DNA of 64,000 nucleotides from Leisingera sp. SS27 (GCF_028368855.1 NZ_JAQNCY010000008.1:1-64000), one strand, 5' to 3'. Positions 42,794-52,563 are shown, counted from the first letter of the stretch. The notes: generated from the letters alone by a model not told the origin. Numbers and translations are program-made.

Positions 42794-44830
42794 TCAGAAG
42801 GCGTTCATGGTCAGCAGTTCATATTCCGCCGCGATCTCATCATCCTGATTGGTCAAGGTCACGTGCCAGCGCACCTCGCCGTATTCCTCGTTGCGGGGGG
42901 TCTTCTTCTTGACCGACAGGCGGACCTTGATGCTTTCGCCCGCCGAAATAGGCTTCATGAAGCGCAGATTGTCGAGGCCGGTGTTGGCCAGAACCGGGCC
43001 CTCGTCCGGCTGCACGAACAGGCCTGCGGCAAAGGACAGGAGCAGGTACCCGTGTGCCACGCGGCCCGGGAAGAACGGGTTCCGCCTGGCGGCGTCGTCG
43101 TCCATGTGGGCATAGAAGGTGTCACCGGTAAAATGGGCGAAGGTCTCGATATCCTCCAGCGTCACGGTACGCGGTGCGGTGTGCAGGGTCTCGCCGATGG
43201 ACAGCTCGCCGAACTTGCGGGTGAAGGGGTGCGCCGGGCCTTCGATCTCGGTGCCGCCGGGGACCCATTTGTCTCCAATCGCGGACAGGATGTCGGGCGA
43301 GCCCTGGATGGCGGTGCGCTGCATGTAGTGTTTGACGCCGCGCACGCCGCCCATCTCCTCGCCGCCGCCGGCGCGGCCCGGGCCGCCGTGCACCATGTGG
43401 GGCAGGGGGGAGCCATGGCCGGTCGATTCCTTCATCGAGTCGCGGTTGTTGAAGTAGAGGCGGCCGTGATAGGCGCCGGCGCCGATGGCAACCTCGCGGG
43501 CGACATTGGCGTCATGGGTAATGACAGAGGCCACCAGCGAGCCCTGGCCGCGGTTGGCCAGATCAATGGCGTGGTCCAGATCGCGGTAGCCCATGATGGT
43601 GGAGACGGGGCCGAAGGCCTCTGTGTCGTGCACGCGCTGGGCGTTGTCCGGATCGGCGCAGTGGAACAGCATCGGCGGGACAAAGGCGCCTTTTTCGGCG
43701 TCGGCGTCGGCGCCGTCGACTGAGAAGTTTTCCGGGTCGCCAAAGACGCGCTCCGCCTCCTGGCCGATGATTTCAGCCTTTTCCAGCACGTCGCGTTTCT
43801 GGCTATTGGAGACCAGCGCGCCCATGCGGGTGGTATCGAGGCGCGGATCACCGATGACAGTCTTGGACAGGCGAGCGGACAGTGCCTCGATCACCGCGTC
43901 CACCTGCGCTTGCGGCGCGATGATGCGGCGGATGGCGGTGCATTTCTGGCCCGCCTTGGTGGTCATTTCGCGGCTGACTTCCTTGACGAACAAGTCGAAC
44001 TCCGGCGTGCCGGGCTGCGCGTCGGGGCCCAGGATGGACGCGTTGAGGCTGTCCTGTTCGGCCACAAAACGGACCGAGTTTTCCAGGATCACCGGGTTCG
44101 CGCGCAGTTTCAGTGCGGTATTGGCGGAGCCGGTGAAGCTGACCACGTCCTGCATGGTCAGGTGGTCCAGCATGTCGCCGAGGCCGCCGGAGACCAGTTG
44201 CAGCGCGCCCTCGGGCAGGATGCCGCTGTCGAGCATCAGTTTTACTGCCAGTTCCGTCACATAGCAGCTGTTGGTGGCGGGCTTCACGATGGCGGGAACA
44301 CCGGCGAGCAGGGTGGGGGCCAGTTTCTCCAGCATGCCCCAGACAGGGAAGTTGAAGGCGTTGATATGAACCGCGACACCGCGCAGCGGGGTGCAGATGT
44401 GCTGGCCCAGGAAGGTGCCGTTGCGGCTGAGCTGCTCTACGTCGCCGTCGAGGTAGACATGGCCGTCCGGCATCTCGCGGCGGCCCTTGGAGGCGAAGAC
44501 GAACATGGTGCCGATGCCGCCGTCGATGTCGATCATATGGTCGGACTGTGTGGCACCGGTGTTGAACGACAGGTCATAAAGCGCCTGCTTGTGCTGGTTC
44601 AGGTGGCCTGCCAGCGCCTTCAGCATCCGGGCGCGGTCGTGGAAGGTCAGCTTCCGCAGGTTGGCACCGCCCACCGCGCGGGCGTAGTCGAGCATTCCTT
44701 GCACGTCGAGTGCGTCATTGCCGGCTGACGCGATCACCTCGCCGGTGATGGCGCTGGCGATGTTGCGGGCGCCTGTGCCCGGTGCGACCCATTGACCCGC
44801 TGCAAAGCTGGAAATCTCTAGAAGGCTCAT
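42794..44830 (-). CDS. paaZ: Bifunctional oxepin-CoA hydrolase / aldehyde dehydrogenase PaaZ
   Basis: This 678-residue protein joins an N-terminal aldehyde dehydrogenase ([29 protein letters not shown], catalytic Cys in [12 protein letters not shown]) and a C-terminal MaoC-type hydratase ([38 protein letters not shown]). It opens the oxepin-CoA ring and oxidises the resulting semialdehyde to 3-oxo-5,6-dehydrosuberyl-CoA. The length matches PaaZ. The start is an ATG reading [15 protein letters not shown]. It is transcribed divergently from paaG through a shared 128-base control region. Confidence 0.93.
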   Translation of the reverse strand: MSLLEISSFAAGQWVAPGTGARNIASAITGEVIASAGNDALDVQGMLDYARAVGGANLRKLTFHDRARMLKALAGHLNQHKQALYDLSFNTGATQSDHMIDIDGGIGTMFVFASKGRREMPDGHVYLDGDVEQLSRNGTFLGQHICTPLRGVAVHINAFNFPVWGMLEKLAPTLLAGVPAIVKPATNSCYVTELAVKLMLDSGILPEGALQLVSGGLGDMLDHLTMQDVVSFTGSANTALKLRANPVILENSVRFVAEQDSLNASILGPDAQPGTPEFDLFVKEVSREMTTKAGQKCTAIRRIIAPQAQVDAVIEALSARLSKTVIGDPRLDTTRMGALVSNSQKRDVLEKAEIIGQEAERVFGDPENFSVDGADADAEKGAFVPPMLFHCADPDNAQRVHDTEAFGPVSTIMGYRDLDHAIDLANRGQGSLVASVITHDANVAREVAIGAGAYHGRLYFNNRDSMKESTGHGSPLPHMVHGGPGRAGGGEEMGGVRGVKHYMQRTAIQGSPDILSAIGDKWVPGGTEIEGPAHPFTRKFGELSIGETLHTAPRTVTLEDIETFAHFTGDTFYAHMDDDAARRNPFFPGRVAHGYLLLSFAAGLFVQPDEGPVLANTGLDNLRFMKPISAGESIKVRLSVKKKTPRNEEYGEVRWHVTLTNQDDEIAAEYELLTMNAF

Positions 44831-44889
44831 CCTGTCGTCCTTTTCATCAGGCCGGCGCGGAGCCGGCTGGCTGGAATCCGATGCTGAGA

Positions 44890-44918
44890 TATATTGACCG
44901 TCCGGTCGGTTTATGCAA
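44890..44918 (-). promoter_or_regulatory. Shared paa control region with TetR-type operator
   Basis: A palindrome gaccg-tc-cggtc lies at 44896-44907. On the minus strand TTGCAT (44918-44913) and AATATA (44895-44890) are 17 bases apart and form a possible paaZ promoter, so the palindrome lies in its spacer. The form resembles TetR-family operators; the TetR gene at 47515 is the obvious candidate (inference). Confidence 0.6.
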
Positions 44919-44958
44919 GAAATTTGTCAGATGCGCCGCTGACGAGGGTGAGGGAGCG

Positions 44959-45744
44959 ATGAGCGATACGATTCTGGTTGAGGACCACGGCACCTGGGTG
45001 GAGATCACCCTGAACCGCCCGGACCGGCTGAACAGTTTCAACGAGGAGATGCACAACGCCTTGCGCGCCGCGCTGGAAGGCGCGCGCGACGGCGGCGCCC
45101 GCGCGGTGCTGCTGACCGGCGCCGGGCGCGGCTTCTGCGCCGGCCAGGATCTGGGCGACCGCGACCCGCGCAAGATGGACGGGCCGCCGGACCTGAGCCA
45201 GACCGTGCGCAAATTCTATGCGCCGCTGGTGCGGCTGATCCGTGAATTGAACTTCCCGGTGATCTGCGCGGTGAACGGCGTGGCCGCGGGGGCAGGCGCC
45301 AACCTGGCGCTGGCCTGCGACATGGTGCTGGCAGCGGAAAGCGCCAAGTTCATCCAGTCGTTTTCCAAGGTGGGCCTGATCCCAGACACTGGCGGCAGCT
45401 GGCATCTGCCGCGGCTGCTGGGCGAGGCGCGGGCCAAGGGTCTGGCGCTGACCGCTGAGCCGCTGCCTGCGAAGAAGGCAGAGGACTGGGGCCTGATCTG
45501 GAAAGCGCTGCCGGACGGCGAACTGATGGCAGAGGCCCGCGCCATGGCAGAGAAATTTGCCAATGGCCCGACGCTGGGGTTGGGGCTGACCAAGCAGTGC
45601 ATCCAGGCCGCGGCGGTCAACACCCTGTCCGACCAGCTGGAGATTGAGGCGGACGCGATGAAGACCTGCGGCGAAAGCGCGGATTACGCCGAGGGCGTCG
45701 CCAGCTTCCTGGAAAAACGCGCCCCCGCGTTCAAGGGCAAATGA
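44959..45744 (+). CDS. paaG: 2-(1,2-epoxy-1,2-dihydrophenyl)acetyl-CoA isomerase PaaG
   Basis: This 261-residue crotonase-fold enzyme isomerises ring-1,2-epoxyphenylacetyl-CoA to oxepin-CoA. The oxyanion-hole segments are GAGRGFCAGQDLGDRD and GVAAGAGANLALACD, and LIPDTGGSWHLPRLLGEA contains the PaaG-type catalytic Asp region. The ATG at 44959 has a GGGAG site, whereas a longer frame upstream lies in the control region. It is the first gene of the plus-strand paa unit and overlaps paaI. Confidence 0.92.
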   Translation: MSDTILVEDHGTWVEITLNRPDRLNSFNEEMHNALRAALEGARDGGARAVLLTGAGRGFCAGQDLGDRDPRKMDGPPDLSQTVRKFYAPLVRLIRELNFPVICAVNGVAAGAGANLALACDMVLAAESAKFIQSFSKVGLIPDTGGSWHLPRLLGEARAKGLALTAEPLPAKKAEDWGLIWKALPDGELMAEARAMAEKFANGPTLGLGLTKQCIQAAAVNTLSDQLEIEADAMKTCGESADYAEGVASFLEKRAPAFKGK

Positions 45745-46172
45745 CCATGACCCCCAAGGAACGCGCCGAAAAATCTGCTGCCGCGATGTGGGCAGAGGAC
45801 CAAGCGTCCAAATGGGCAGGGATGGAGATCACCCATGTGGATGAGGGCGAGGCCACGCTGGAGCTGACCATTGCGCAGCACCACTGCAACGGCCACGGCA
45901 TCTGCCACGGCGGCGTGACGTTCATGCTGGCTGACAGTGCCTTTGCCTTTGCCTGTAACAGCCGCAACCAGTCGACCGTGGCGCAGCACAACGTGATCAG
46001 CTTCACCGCGCCGGGACGGCTGGGTGACAAGCTGATTGCCACGGCCCGCGAGATTTCCCTGACCGGGCGCAGCGGCATTTACGACGTGACAGTGACCAAC
46101 CAGGACGGCCAGCAGATCGCTGAGTTCCGGGGCTTCTCCCGGGCGGTCAAAGGCCAGTTGTTTGACGAATAA
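45741..46172 (+). CDS. paaI: Hydroxyphenylacetyl-CoA thioesterase PaaI
   Basis: This 143-residue hot-dog-fold thioesterase hydrolyses dead-end hydroxyphenylacetyl-CoA, salvaging CoA in the paa pathway. The signature HHCNGHGICHGGVTFMLAD with the catalytic Asp, followed by FAFACNSRNQ, matches PaaI. NVISFTAPGRLGDKL is the second strand region. The first ATG overlaps the paaG stop by four bases. A second ATG at 45747 is equally possible. It is coupled in the paaG-paaI-paaK order. Confidence 0.93.
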   Translation: MTMTPKERAEKSAAAMWAEDQASKWAGMEITHVDEGEATLELTIAQHHCNGHGICHGGVTFMLADSAFAFACNSRNQSTVAQHNVISFTAPGRLGDKLIATAREISLTGRSGIYDVTVTNQDGQQIAEFRGFSRAVKGQLFDE

Positions 46173-46187
46173 GGTGTGGAGGACGCC

Positions 46188-47498
46188 ATGGAAGACCTGA
46201 GCCCCAAGAAGGGTGAATTGGACCCGATCGAGATCGCCTCGATCGACGAAATCCGCAGCCTGCAGCTGGAGCGGCTGAAGTGGTCGGTGCGCCACGCCTA
46301 TGACAACGTGGCGATGTACAAGCAGCGGTTTGACGAGGCCGGCGTGCATCCGGACGACCTGCAGGAGCTGTCCGACCTGGCCAAGTTCCCTTTCACCTAC
46401 AAGAACGACCTGCGGGACAATTACCCCTTTGGCTTGTTTGCCGTGCCGCGCAGTGAAATCATCCGCCTGCATGCGTCCTCCGGCACCACCGGCAAGCCGA
46501 CGGTGGTGGGCTATACCGCCAATGATATTTCGAACTGGGCGGATCTGGTGGCGCGGTCCCTGCGGGCGTCCGGCCTGCGCAAGGGCGACATGGTGCATAA
46601 CGCCTATGGCTATGGCCTGTTCACCGGCGGCCTGGGTGCGCATTACGGGATCGAACGGCTGGGGGCGACTGTGGTGCCGATGTCAGGCGGGCAGACCGAG
46701 AAGCAGGTCGGCCTGATAACCGATTTCAAACCCGATGGGATCATGGTGACGCCCTCCTATATGCTCAACATCCTGGAGCAGTACCACAAGGTTGGCATGG
46801 ACCCGCGCGAGTGCTCGCTGAAGGTGGGCATCTTTGGTGCTGAACCCTGGACCGACGCAATGCGCAAGGAGGTTGAAGACGCCTTTGATATGCATGCGGT
46901 CGATATTTATGGCCTCAGCGAGATCATGGGGCCGGGTGTCGCCAACGAATGCGTTGAGACCAAGGACGGCCCGGTGATCTGGGAGGATCATTTCCTGCCG
47001 GAGATCATTGACCCGCAGACCGGCGAGGTGCTGCCGGACGGGGAGCTGGGCGAGCTGGTGTTCACCACGCTGACCAAGGAAGGCCTGCCGATGGTGCGCT
47101 ACCGCACCCGCGACCTGACCCGCCTGCTGCCGGGCACCGCGCGGTCGATGCGGCGGATGGAGAAGATCACCGGGCGCAGCGACGACATGATCATCCTGCG
47201 CGGCGTCAACGTGTTCCCCAGCCAGGTGGAGGAGCAGCTGCTGGCGACCGGCGGCCTCGCGCCGTACTATCAGATCGAGCTCTACAAATCCGGCCGCATG
47301 GACGCGATGCGGGTGTTTGTGGAGGCCAACCCGGACGCAACCGACGAGCTGAGCAAGACCGCGGCAGCGCGGATGCTGACCAAGCGGATCAAGGATATGG
47401 TTGGCGTTTCGACCGAGATCATTGTAGGCGACCCGGGGTCCGTCGAGCGCAGCCAAGGCAAGGCCAAACGCGTCGTCGACAACCGCAGCCAGTCCTGA
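46188..47498 (+). CDS. paaK: Phenylacetate-CoA ligase
   Basis: This 436-residue AMP-forming ligase activates phenylacetate to phenylacetyl-CoA, the first step of the pathway. The P-loop-like motif is HASSGTTGKPTVVGYT, YGLSEIMGPGVANEC is the A5 motif, and RYRTRDLTRLLPG and GRSDDMIILRGVNVFPSQVE are the A7-A8 motifs. A C-terminal subdomain ends the protein. I chose the ATG at 46188 because GGAGG lies 6 bases upstream. It is followed after 16 bases by the TetR gene. Confidence 0.95.
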   Translation: MEDLSPKKGELDPIEIASIDEIRSLQLERLKWSVRHAYDNVAMYKQRFDEAGVHPDDLQELSDLAKFPFTYKNDLRDNYPFGLFAVPRSEIIRLHASSGTTGKPTVVGYTANDISNWADLVARSLRASGLRKGDMVHNAYGYGLFTGGLGAHYGIERLGATVVPMSGGQTEKQVGLITDFKPDGIMVTPSYMLNILEQYHKVGMDPRECSLKVGIFGAEPWTDAMRKEVEDAFDMHAVDIYGLSEIMGPGVANECVETKDGPVIWEDHFLPEIIDPQTGEVLPDGELGELVFTTLTKEGLPMVRYRTRDLTRLLPGTARSMRRMEKITGRSDDMIILRGVNVFPSQVEEQLLATGGLAPYYQIELYKSGRMDAMRVFVEANPDATDELSKTAAARMLTKRIKDMVGVSTEIIVGDPGSVERSQGKAKRVVDNRSQS

Positions 47499-47514
47499 AC
47501 CGGGAGAGTGAGCC

Positions 47515-48111
47515 TTGGCCCGTACGATCGCAAAAGACCACGATGAGAAACGCGCACAGATCCTGAAGTCGGCAGCCAAGGTGTTTGCCGACTCCGGCTA
47601 CGACCGGGCGTCGATGACCCAGCTGGCGCGCGAATGCGGGATCTCAAAGGCGAACATCTACCATTACTATGACAGCAAGGATGCCGTGCTTTATGGCCTC
47701 CTTGATACCTACCTTTGCGAGTTGCGCGACAGGGTCTGCGGAGTGGATCTGGCGGGCCTGAACGCAGAGGACCGGCTGCGCCGCATCGTGTCGGAGATCA
47801 TGCTGGCCTATCAGGGCGCCGACCATGAGCATCAGGTGCAGCTGGGCGCAATGGGGGCGCTGCCGGAGGAGCAGCAGAAGCATCTGCGCGGCTACCAGCG
47901 CGAGATGGTTCAATTCATGAGCGATGCGCTGAAGGATGTGGCGCCGGAGATTTTCAATGGTGACGCCGCCAAGCTGCGTGGCGCCACCATGTCTGTTTTT
48001 GGCATGCTGAACTGGTATTACATGTGGAACTCCGGCGCCGGCTCAAAGGCGCGCGAGGATTACGCCGGGCTGGTGGCGGACCTGACGCTGAGCGGGGTCA
48101 AGGGGCTCTGA
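47515..48111 (+). CDS. TetR-family regulator of the paa block
   Basis: This 198-residue regulator has a TetR helix-turn-helix near residues 30-55 (MTQLARECGISKANIYHYY with KDAVLYG). The C-terminal region is a TetR ligand-binding domain. In several groups a TetR protein called PaaR represses phenylacetate genes, and this gene is cotranscribed with paaK. I chose the TTG at 47515, which has GGGAG 9 bases upstream; no ATG is nearby. The palindrome upstream of paaZ and paaG is a likely target. Confidence 0.88.
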   Translation: MARTIAKDHDEKRAQILKSAAKVFADSGYDRASMTQLARECGISKANIYHYYDSKDAVLYGLLDTYLCELRDRVCGVDLAGLNAEDRLRRIVSEIMLAYQGADHEHQVQLGAMGALPEEQQKHLRGYQREMVQFMSDALKDVAPEIFNGDAAKLRGATMSVFGMLNWYYMWNSGAGSKAREDYAGLVADLTLSGVKGL

Positions 48112-48173
48112 CTGCGGCGCGGTTTTGCGTTTCCGCGTTTCTGCGCTAGCCTGTCCGGATACCGGAGGGTGCC

Positions 48174-48383
48174 ATGCAGAAACCTGAGAACTTCGAAAAC
48201 TTCTATTACAAGAAGGTGGGACTGGGCGAGGCCTGCGGCTGCGCCGAACGGGCCATCGACATGTATGAGTTCGACCGCACGGCCGGGAAGCCGAAGGCGG
48301 CCAGCGGCCGGCGCCGGTTCAGCTGGAAGGGTTTTGCGCTGAAATACGGGCTGCTGTCGCGCAAGAGGACACCGGCAGAGTAA
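48174..48383 (+). CDS. Small hypothetical protein
   Basis: This 69-residue protein starts with a good GGAGGG site 7 bases before the ATG and is closed by a terminator, so it is probably real. It begins MQKPENFENFYYKKVGLG and has two Cys in EACGCAERA. The C-terminal third is very basic (SGRRRFSWKGFALKYG). No family is recognised. It lies between the paa block and an OmpA gene. Confidence 0.7.
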   Translation: MQKPENFENFYYKKVGLGEACGCAERAIDMYEFDRTAGKPKAASGRRRFSWKGFALKYGLLSRKRTPAE

Positions 48384-48391
48384 CAGTGAAA

Positions 48392-48425
48392 CACCCGGCG
48401 GAATGTCCCGCCGGGTGCTGTTTCT
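48392..48425. terminator. Terminator between the small hypothetical gene and the OmpA gene
   Basis: A perfect ten-pair stem (cacccggcgg and ccgccgggtg, loop aatgtc) is followed on the plus strand by ctgtttcttct. It lies between convergent genes and may serve both. Confidence 0.8.
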
Positions 48426-48452
48426 TCTCAGATCCGGTCAGTTTCAGGCCTG

Positions 48453-50480
48453 TCAGCCCGGGTTGCCCAGCAGCCGGGTGATACGGCGCACCGCGACGCG
48501 GCGGTTGGCGCGTTCGGCTGCCAGGGTGCTGACCGCCAGGTCGCTTTCGCCATAGCCCTGCACAACCATGTTTTCCGGTGCCACGCCGAAATACTCCGTC
48601 AGCGCCAGGGCCACGGTTTCCGCGCGCCGGTCCGACAGGGCCAGATTGTAGGTCGCGGCGCCCACGGCATCGGTATGGCCTTCGATCAGGAACACCTCGC
48701 CCGGGTTGCGGTCAATCAGCTCGCGCAGCGCGTTGCCGAGGGTTGCCAGTTCTTCTGCCTCTTGCGGTCGGATCACTGAGGAGCCGGTGTCGAAATTCAC
48801 CGAATCCACGTTGATCACCGGGGTCAGGCGGCGCACCGCGTCAATGTTGCGGATCTGCGCCAGCGAGAAGCGGCGGTCAACGGTCTTGGCGTCCTGTGCG
48901 GCCAGTGCTGCGGCCAGATCCTCAGCCGAGACCGTGCCGGTGCTGGAGAAGGCGCGGCGGTTGTCCTGCGCCTGCGGCAGCTCATTGACCACCACGCGCT
49001 CAGCCTTCCGGGTGTCGTCGAACAGCACCACACTGCGGCCGTCCGGCAGCAGCTTGGTGCGGCGCAGCACCCGGCCGTCGGCGGAGCGGATGGTTTCCAC
49101 CTCGACCCCGTTCTCGCGCACCACCACGGTGCGGGTTGAGCCGTCCTGGAACCGGTAGGTGGTCACGTTGGAGCCCGGCTGGCGCAGCAGTGCATCATCA
49201 TCTTTCAGGACGCGGTACTGGCCGTCCTGCTCGACGATGGCGCGGTCGCCGGAGTTCGAGACCACCTTGCCGCCATTGTTCAGTAGCGTGCCGATTGCCA
49301 GCGCGCCAAGGCCGAGCAGGGCGTTGCGCTCGCGAGTGGAGAGGCCGCTGTCATCCTCAGTGGCGGCGTTGACCTGCGGGGCAGGTGCCTGGGCTTGTGC
49401 CTGGGCGGTTTCATTGACCCCGGTCTCGAATTCCTCGTCAGAGCTGCGCGCGGTTTCCTCGGTGACCACTTCTTCGGTTACTTCGGCCTCGCCTTCGGCA
49501 ACAGCGCCGTCCGCGGCCGCGGCGGCGGCTGCAGGCTCACCGGTTTCTTCGGCCAAAGCATCAGCCTGGGCCTGGCTGTCCTGTTCCACCAGCTCGGGAT
49601 TGTCCGTTTCTTCAGCCGTCCCGCCTTGAGACTGTGCAAGGTCCGCTGCGATTTCCTCGGCGCTGGCGCCGGCGGATGCCTCGCCGCTGATATCAGCCTG
49701 AGGATCGGTTTGCACCTCAGCCTCTGCCTGGGCCTGTTCCTCGGCTGCAGCCTGAGCCGCCGCTTCTGCTTCCGCCTGAGCCTGTTCTGTTGCAGCTTGT
49801 TCTGCAGCTGCGGCCTGTTCTTCTGCCGCAGCCTGCGCTTCTGCTTCCGCCTGAGCCTGTTCAGCTGCGGCTTGAGCTTCGGCCTCGGCTTGCGTTTGTT
49901 GCTCAGCTGCAGCCTGCGCTTCAGCTTCTTCTTGCGCCAAAGCCTCTGCCAGTGCCTGCGCTTCGGCTTCAGCCTGAGCTTCGGCCTCTACTTGCGCTTC
50001 GGCCTCTGCAGGCTGTTCCTGCGCGTCCTGCTGTCCTGTGGCTTCCGCCGCAGCTTCTGCCTGGGACTGATCTTCGCTGACGGTTTCGGTCTGGGCTTCT
50101 GCTGCGGCCTCTGCCTGCGCTTCGACGGCCTGATCCGCGGTTGCCGTTACCTCTGCCTCCGCAGCGCCGATGCCTGCCAGAACACTGGCAGACTGGAGGT
50201 CTGCGGGCAGGGCGGGGTCAAAGGCGCCTTCGCCATAGGCCTGGCAGAACTTGGCGATCTTGCCGGCCTTTTCCTCGACGTCCTGGCCGGCCTCCAGTTT
50301 CTTCTGCCGCCGTTCAGCACGCTTGCGGCAACGGTCCACAAGTTCGCCGATTTCTGCGGCGGACATCTGGCTGAGGTCAATCTGCTTGCCGCTCTGGTTC
50401 TGCGACAGGGCGGGCAGCGGGGCCGCCAGCGAGATCATCACTGCCAGCGCCGTGGATGATTTGAAAATTCCCGGTTTCAT
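48453..50480 (-). CDS. OmpA-family protein with long Ala/Glu/Gln-rich region
   Basis: This 675-residue protein has a signal peptide (KSSTALAVMISLAAPLPALS) and a short N-terminal helical domain (LVDRCRKRAERRQKKLEAG). It then has about 230 residues, from about 105, dominated by EAQAEAEAQA-type repeats, a hydrophobic segment (NALLGLGALAIGTLL), a DUF-like beta region and a C-terminal OmpA domain (SVNFDTGSSVIRPQEAEEL, IEGHTDAVGAATYNLAL, RANRRVAVRR). The OmpA domain should bind peptidoglycan. The low-complexity region may form a long helix or spacer. I chose the ATG at 50480 with AGGAA upstream. Confidence 0.85.
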   Translation of the reverse strand: MKPGIFKSSTALAVMISLAAPLPALSQNQSGKQIDLSQMSAAEIGELVDRCRKRAERRQKKLEAGQDVEEKAGKIAKFCQAYGEGAFDPALPADLQSASVLAGIGAAEAEVTATADQAVEAQAEAAAEAQTETVSEDQSQAEAAAEATGQQDAQEQPAEAEAQVEAEAQAEAEAQALAEALAQEEAEAQAAAEQQTQAEAEAQAAAEQAQAEAEAQAAAEEQAAAAEQAATEQAQAEAEAAAQAAAEEQAQAEAEVQTDPQADISGEASAGASAEEIAADLAQSQGGTAEETDNPELVEQDSQAQADALAEETGEPAAAAAAADGAVAEGEAEVTEEVVTEETARSSDEEFETGVNETAQAQAQAPAPQVNAATEDDSGLSTRERNALLGLGALAIGTLLNNGGKVVSNSGDRAIVEQDGQYRVLKDDDALLRQPGSNVTTYRFQDGSTRTVVVRENGVEVETIRSADGRVLRRTKLLPDGRSVVLFDDTRKAERVVVNELPQAQDNRRAFSSTGTVSAEDLAAALAAQDAKTVDRRFSLAQIRNIDAVRRLTPVINVDSVNFDTGSSVIRPQEAEELATLGNALRELIDRNPGEVFLIEGHTDAVGAATYNLALSDRRAETVALALTEYFGVAPENMVVQGYGESDLAVSTLAAERANRRVAVRRITRLLGNPG

Positions 50481-50561
50481 TTCGGTTCCTTTCTTGTTCC
50501 GGCACATGGCCGCACAAGGATAACGGATAAACACCGGGTTAGTTGCGCATCGCAGGCCAAA

Positions 50562-50590
50562 AAGAAAAGCCGCCCCGGGCCGGGGCGGCT
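50562..50590 (-). terminator. Intrinsic terminator after trpS
   Basis: A nine-pair stem (agccgcccc and ggggcggct) is followed on the minus strand by TTTTCTTTTT. It closes trpS, which ends at 50632. Confidence 0.85.
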
Positions 50591-50631
50591 TGGATCAGGC
50601 TGTTTTCCGCTGGCGGATGACGTGGCGGGCG

Positions 50632-51660
50632 TCAGACCGCCGGCGGCGGCACCATGCCGATGATGTCATAGGTCTGGCGCAGGATCGGTGCGGTGATTGC
50701 GCGGGCGCGTTCGGCGCCGCGGGCCAGGATCTTGTCGATCTCGTCCTGATGCTGCATCAGCCGCGCCATCTCGGTGGAGATCGGCGCCAGCTTGGAAACC
50801 GCCAGATCCGCCAGCATCGGTTTGAATTCGGAGAACTGGCGGCCGCCCACATCAGCCAGCACCTGTTCGACGGTCTGCTCGTTCAGGGCGGCGTAGATGT
50901 TCACGAGGTTGCGCGCTTCCGGGCGGTCCTCCAGTCCCTTCACTTCGGAGGGCAGCGCCTCGGGATCGGTCTTGGCCTTGCGGATTTTCTTGGCGATGGC
51001 GTCGGCGTCATCGGTCAGGTTGATGCGGCTGGCGTCCGAAGGGTCGGACTTCGACATTTTCTTGGAGCCGTCGCGCAGGGACATCACCCGGGTGGCTGCG
51101 CCTTCGATCACCGGCTCGGTCTCCGGGAAGAAGTTGACGCCGTAGTCATGGTTGAACTTGATCGCGATGTCGCGGGTCAGCTCCAGGTGCTGCTTCTGGT
51201 CCTCGCCCACCGGCACATGGGTGGCGTGATAGACCAGAATGTCGGCGGCCATCAGCGCCGGATAGGCAAACAGGCCCAGCGAGGCGTTCTGCTGGTTCTT
51301 GCCTGCCTTGTCCTTCCACTGGGTCATCCGCTGCATCCAGCCCATGCGGGCGACGCAGTTGAACACCCAGGCCAGCTGCGCGTGCTCGGGCACCTGGGAC
51401 TGGTTGATCAGGATCGAATCCTCAGGGTCGATGCCGGCGGCGATGAAGCCCGCGCAGAGCTCGCGGGTGGATTTCTGGAGGTCCGCGGGATCCTGCCAGA
51501 CGGTGATCGCATGCAGGTCAACCATGCAATAGATGGTCTCAACGTCCTTGGCCTGCCAGTCGACGAAGCGCTTCAACGCACCGAGGTAATTCCCCAAGTG
51601 CAGGTTGCCCGAAGGCTGGATCCCCGAAAACACGCGCGGGGTGAAGCTGGTTTCGCTCAT
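50632..51660 (-). CDS. trpS: Tryptophan-tRNA ligase
   Basis: This 342-residue class I aminoacyl-tRNA synthetase charges tRNA-Trp. The HIGH-type motif is [13 protein letters not shown], and the KMSKS motif is [10 protein letters not shown] near residue 195. [15 protein letters not shown] and [17 protein letters not shown] are also typical of bacterial TrpS. The length is normal. The start ATG lies 100 bases before the plus-strand rhomboid-like gene, divergently. Confidence 0.97.
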   Translation of the reverse strand: MSETSFTPRVFSGIQPSGNLHLGNYLGALKRFVDWQAKDVETIYCMVDLHAITVWQDPADLQKSTRELCAGFIAAGIDPEDSILINQSQVPEHAQLAWVFNCVARMGWMQRMTQWKDKAGKNQQNASLGLFAYPALMAADILVYHATHVPVGEDQKQHLELTRDIAIKFNHDYGVNFFPETEPVIEGAATRVMSLRDGSKKMSKSDPSDASRINLTDDADAIAKKIRKAKTDPEALPSEVKGLEDRPEARNLVNIYAALNEQTVEQVLADVGGRQFSEFKPMLADLAVSKLAPISTEMARLMQHQDEIDKILARGAERARAITAPILRQTYDIIGMVPPPAV

Positions 51661-51759
51661 CGCGGAAACTCCCGTCTGGAATTATGCACCATCGTCGCTT
51701 ACCCATGGGGCCAGGATAGGTCAACAGGCGCGGGGCATTCCGTGCCGCAAGGAGTCCGG

Positions 51760-52446
51760 ATGAGCAGTGAGCCCCATAACGCCCCCGTCAACCCGCTGCC
51801 CGCCGCCGTGGTGGCGCTGGTGCTGATCATCATCGGCATCGAGGCGGTTTTCTCGCTGGGTGCGCGCGGCATCCTGGGCGGGCCGGAGGCAATCGGCTGG
51901 CGGCTGGAAGCGATCCAGTCCTATGCGTTTTCCGGTGATATCTTCTGGTGGATGCAGGAAAGCGGCCGCTGGGTGCCGGAGCATCTGATGCGTTTCCTGT
52001 CCTACATATTTGTGCATGGCGCTTTTACCCACGCGCTGTTTGTCTGCGTCTTTGTGCTGGCGATGGGCAAGATGGTGGGCGAAGTGATGGGTGACCTGGC
52101 GATGGTCGTCATCTTCCTGCTGTCCGGCGCCGGCGGGGCGCTGGGCTATGCGCTTCTGGTCAGCTCACCTGCGCCGCTGGTGGGCGGGTTTCCCGCGGTC
52201 TACGGGCTCATCGGCGCCTTCACCTTCCTGCTGTGGCGCTCGCTCGCGCTGGTTGGGGCGCAGCAGAGCCGGGCATTCACGCTGATTGCCTTTCTGATGG
52301 GGGCGCAGCTGTTGTTCGGGCTGCTGTTTGGCGGCCAGAAGGACTGGGTGGCGGACCTGGCAGGATTTGCCACCGGCTTCGGCCTGTCGTTTTTCCTGGC
52401 ACCGGGCGGCTGGGCACGGATCAGGAACCGCATCCGCCACGATTGA
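51760..52446 (+). CDS. Rhomboid-fold membrane protein lacking the catalytic dyad
   Basis: This 228-residue protein has about six membrane segments and the rhomboid order: SYIFVHGAFTHALFVCVFV (rhomboid helix 2 region), then VGGFPAVYGLIGAFTFLL, where rhomboid proteases have a GxSG motif, and DWVADLAGFATGFGLSFFL, where they have an active-site His. Here the Ser position is Phe144 and the His position is Asp199, so it should not be a protease. It may bind or chaperone membrane proteins (inference). The ATG at 51760 has AAGGAG upstream. Confidence 0.8.
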   Translation: MSSEPHNAPVNPLPAAVVALVLIIIGIEAVFSLGARGILGGPEAIGWRLEAIQSYAFSGDIFWWMQESGRWVPEHLMRFLSYIFVHGAFTHALFVCVFVLAMGKMVGEVMGDLAMVVIFLLSGAGGALGYALLVSSPAPLVGGFPAVYGLIGAFTFLLWRSLALVGAQQSRAFTLIAFLMGAQLLFGLLFGGQKDWVADLAGFATGFGLSFFLAPGGWARIRNRIRHD

Positions 52447-52563
52447 AACCGGGCTTCTCCCGCCCGCTGGTGACGCCCCTGGCGGGGCATCGCCAGCCGT
52501 TGGGCCGGGCCGCGCTGCCGCGCGGCGGCTATGCCGCCCTTGACACGGGACTGGCCGGGAGGG

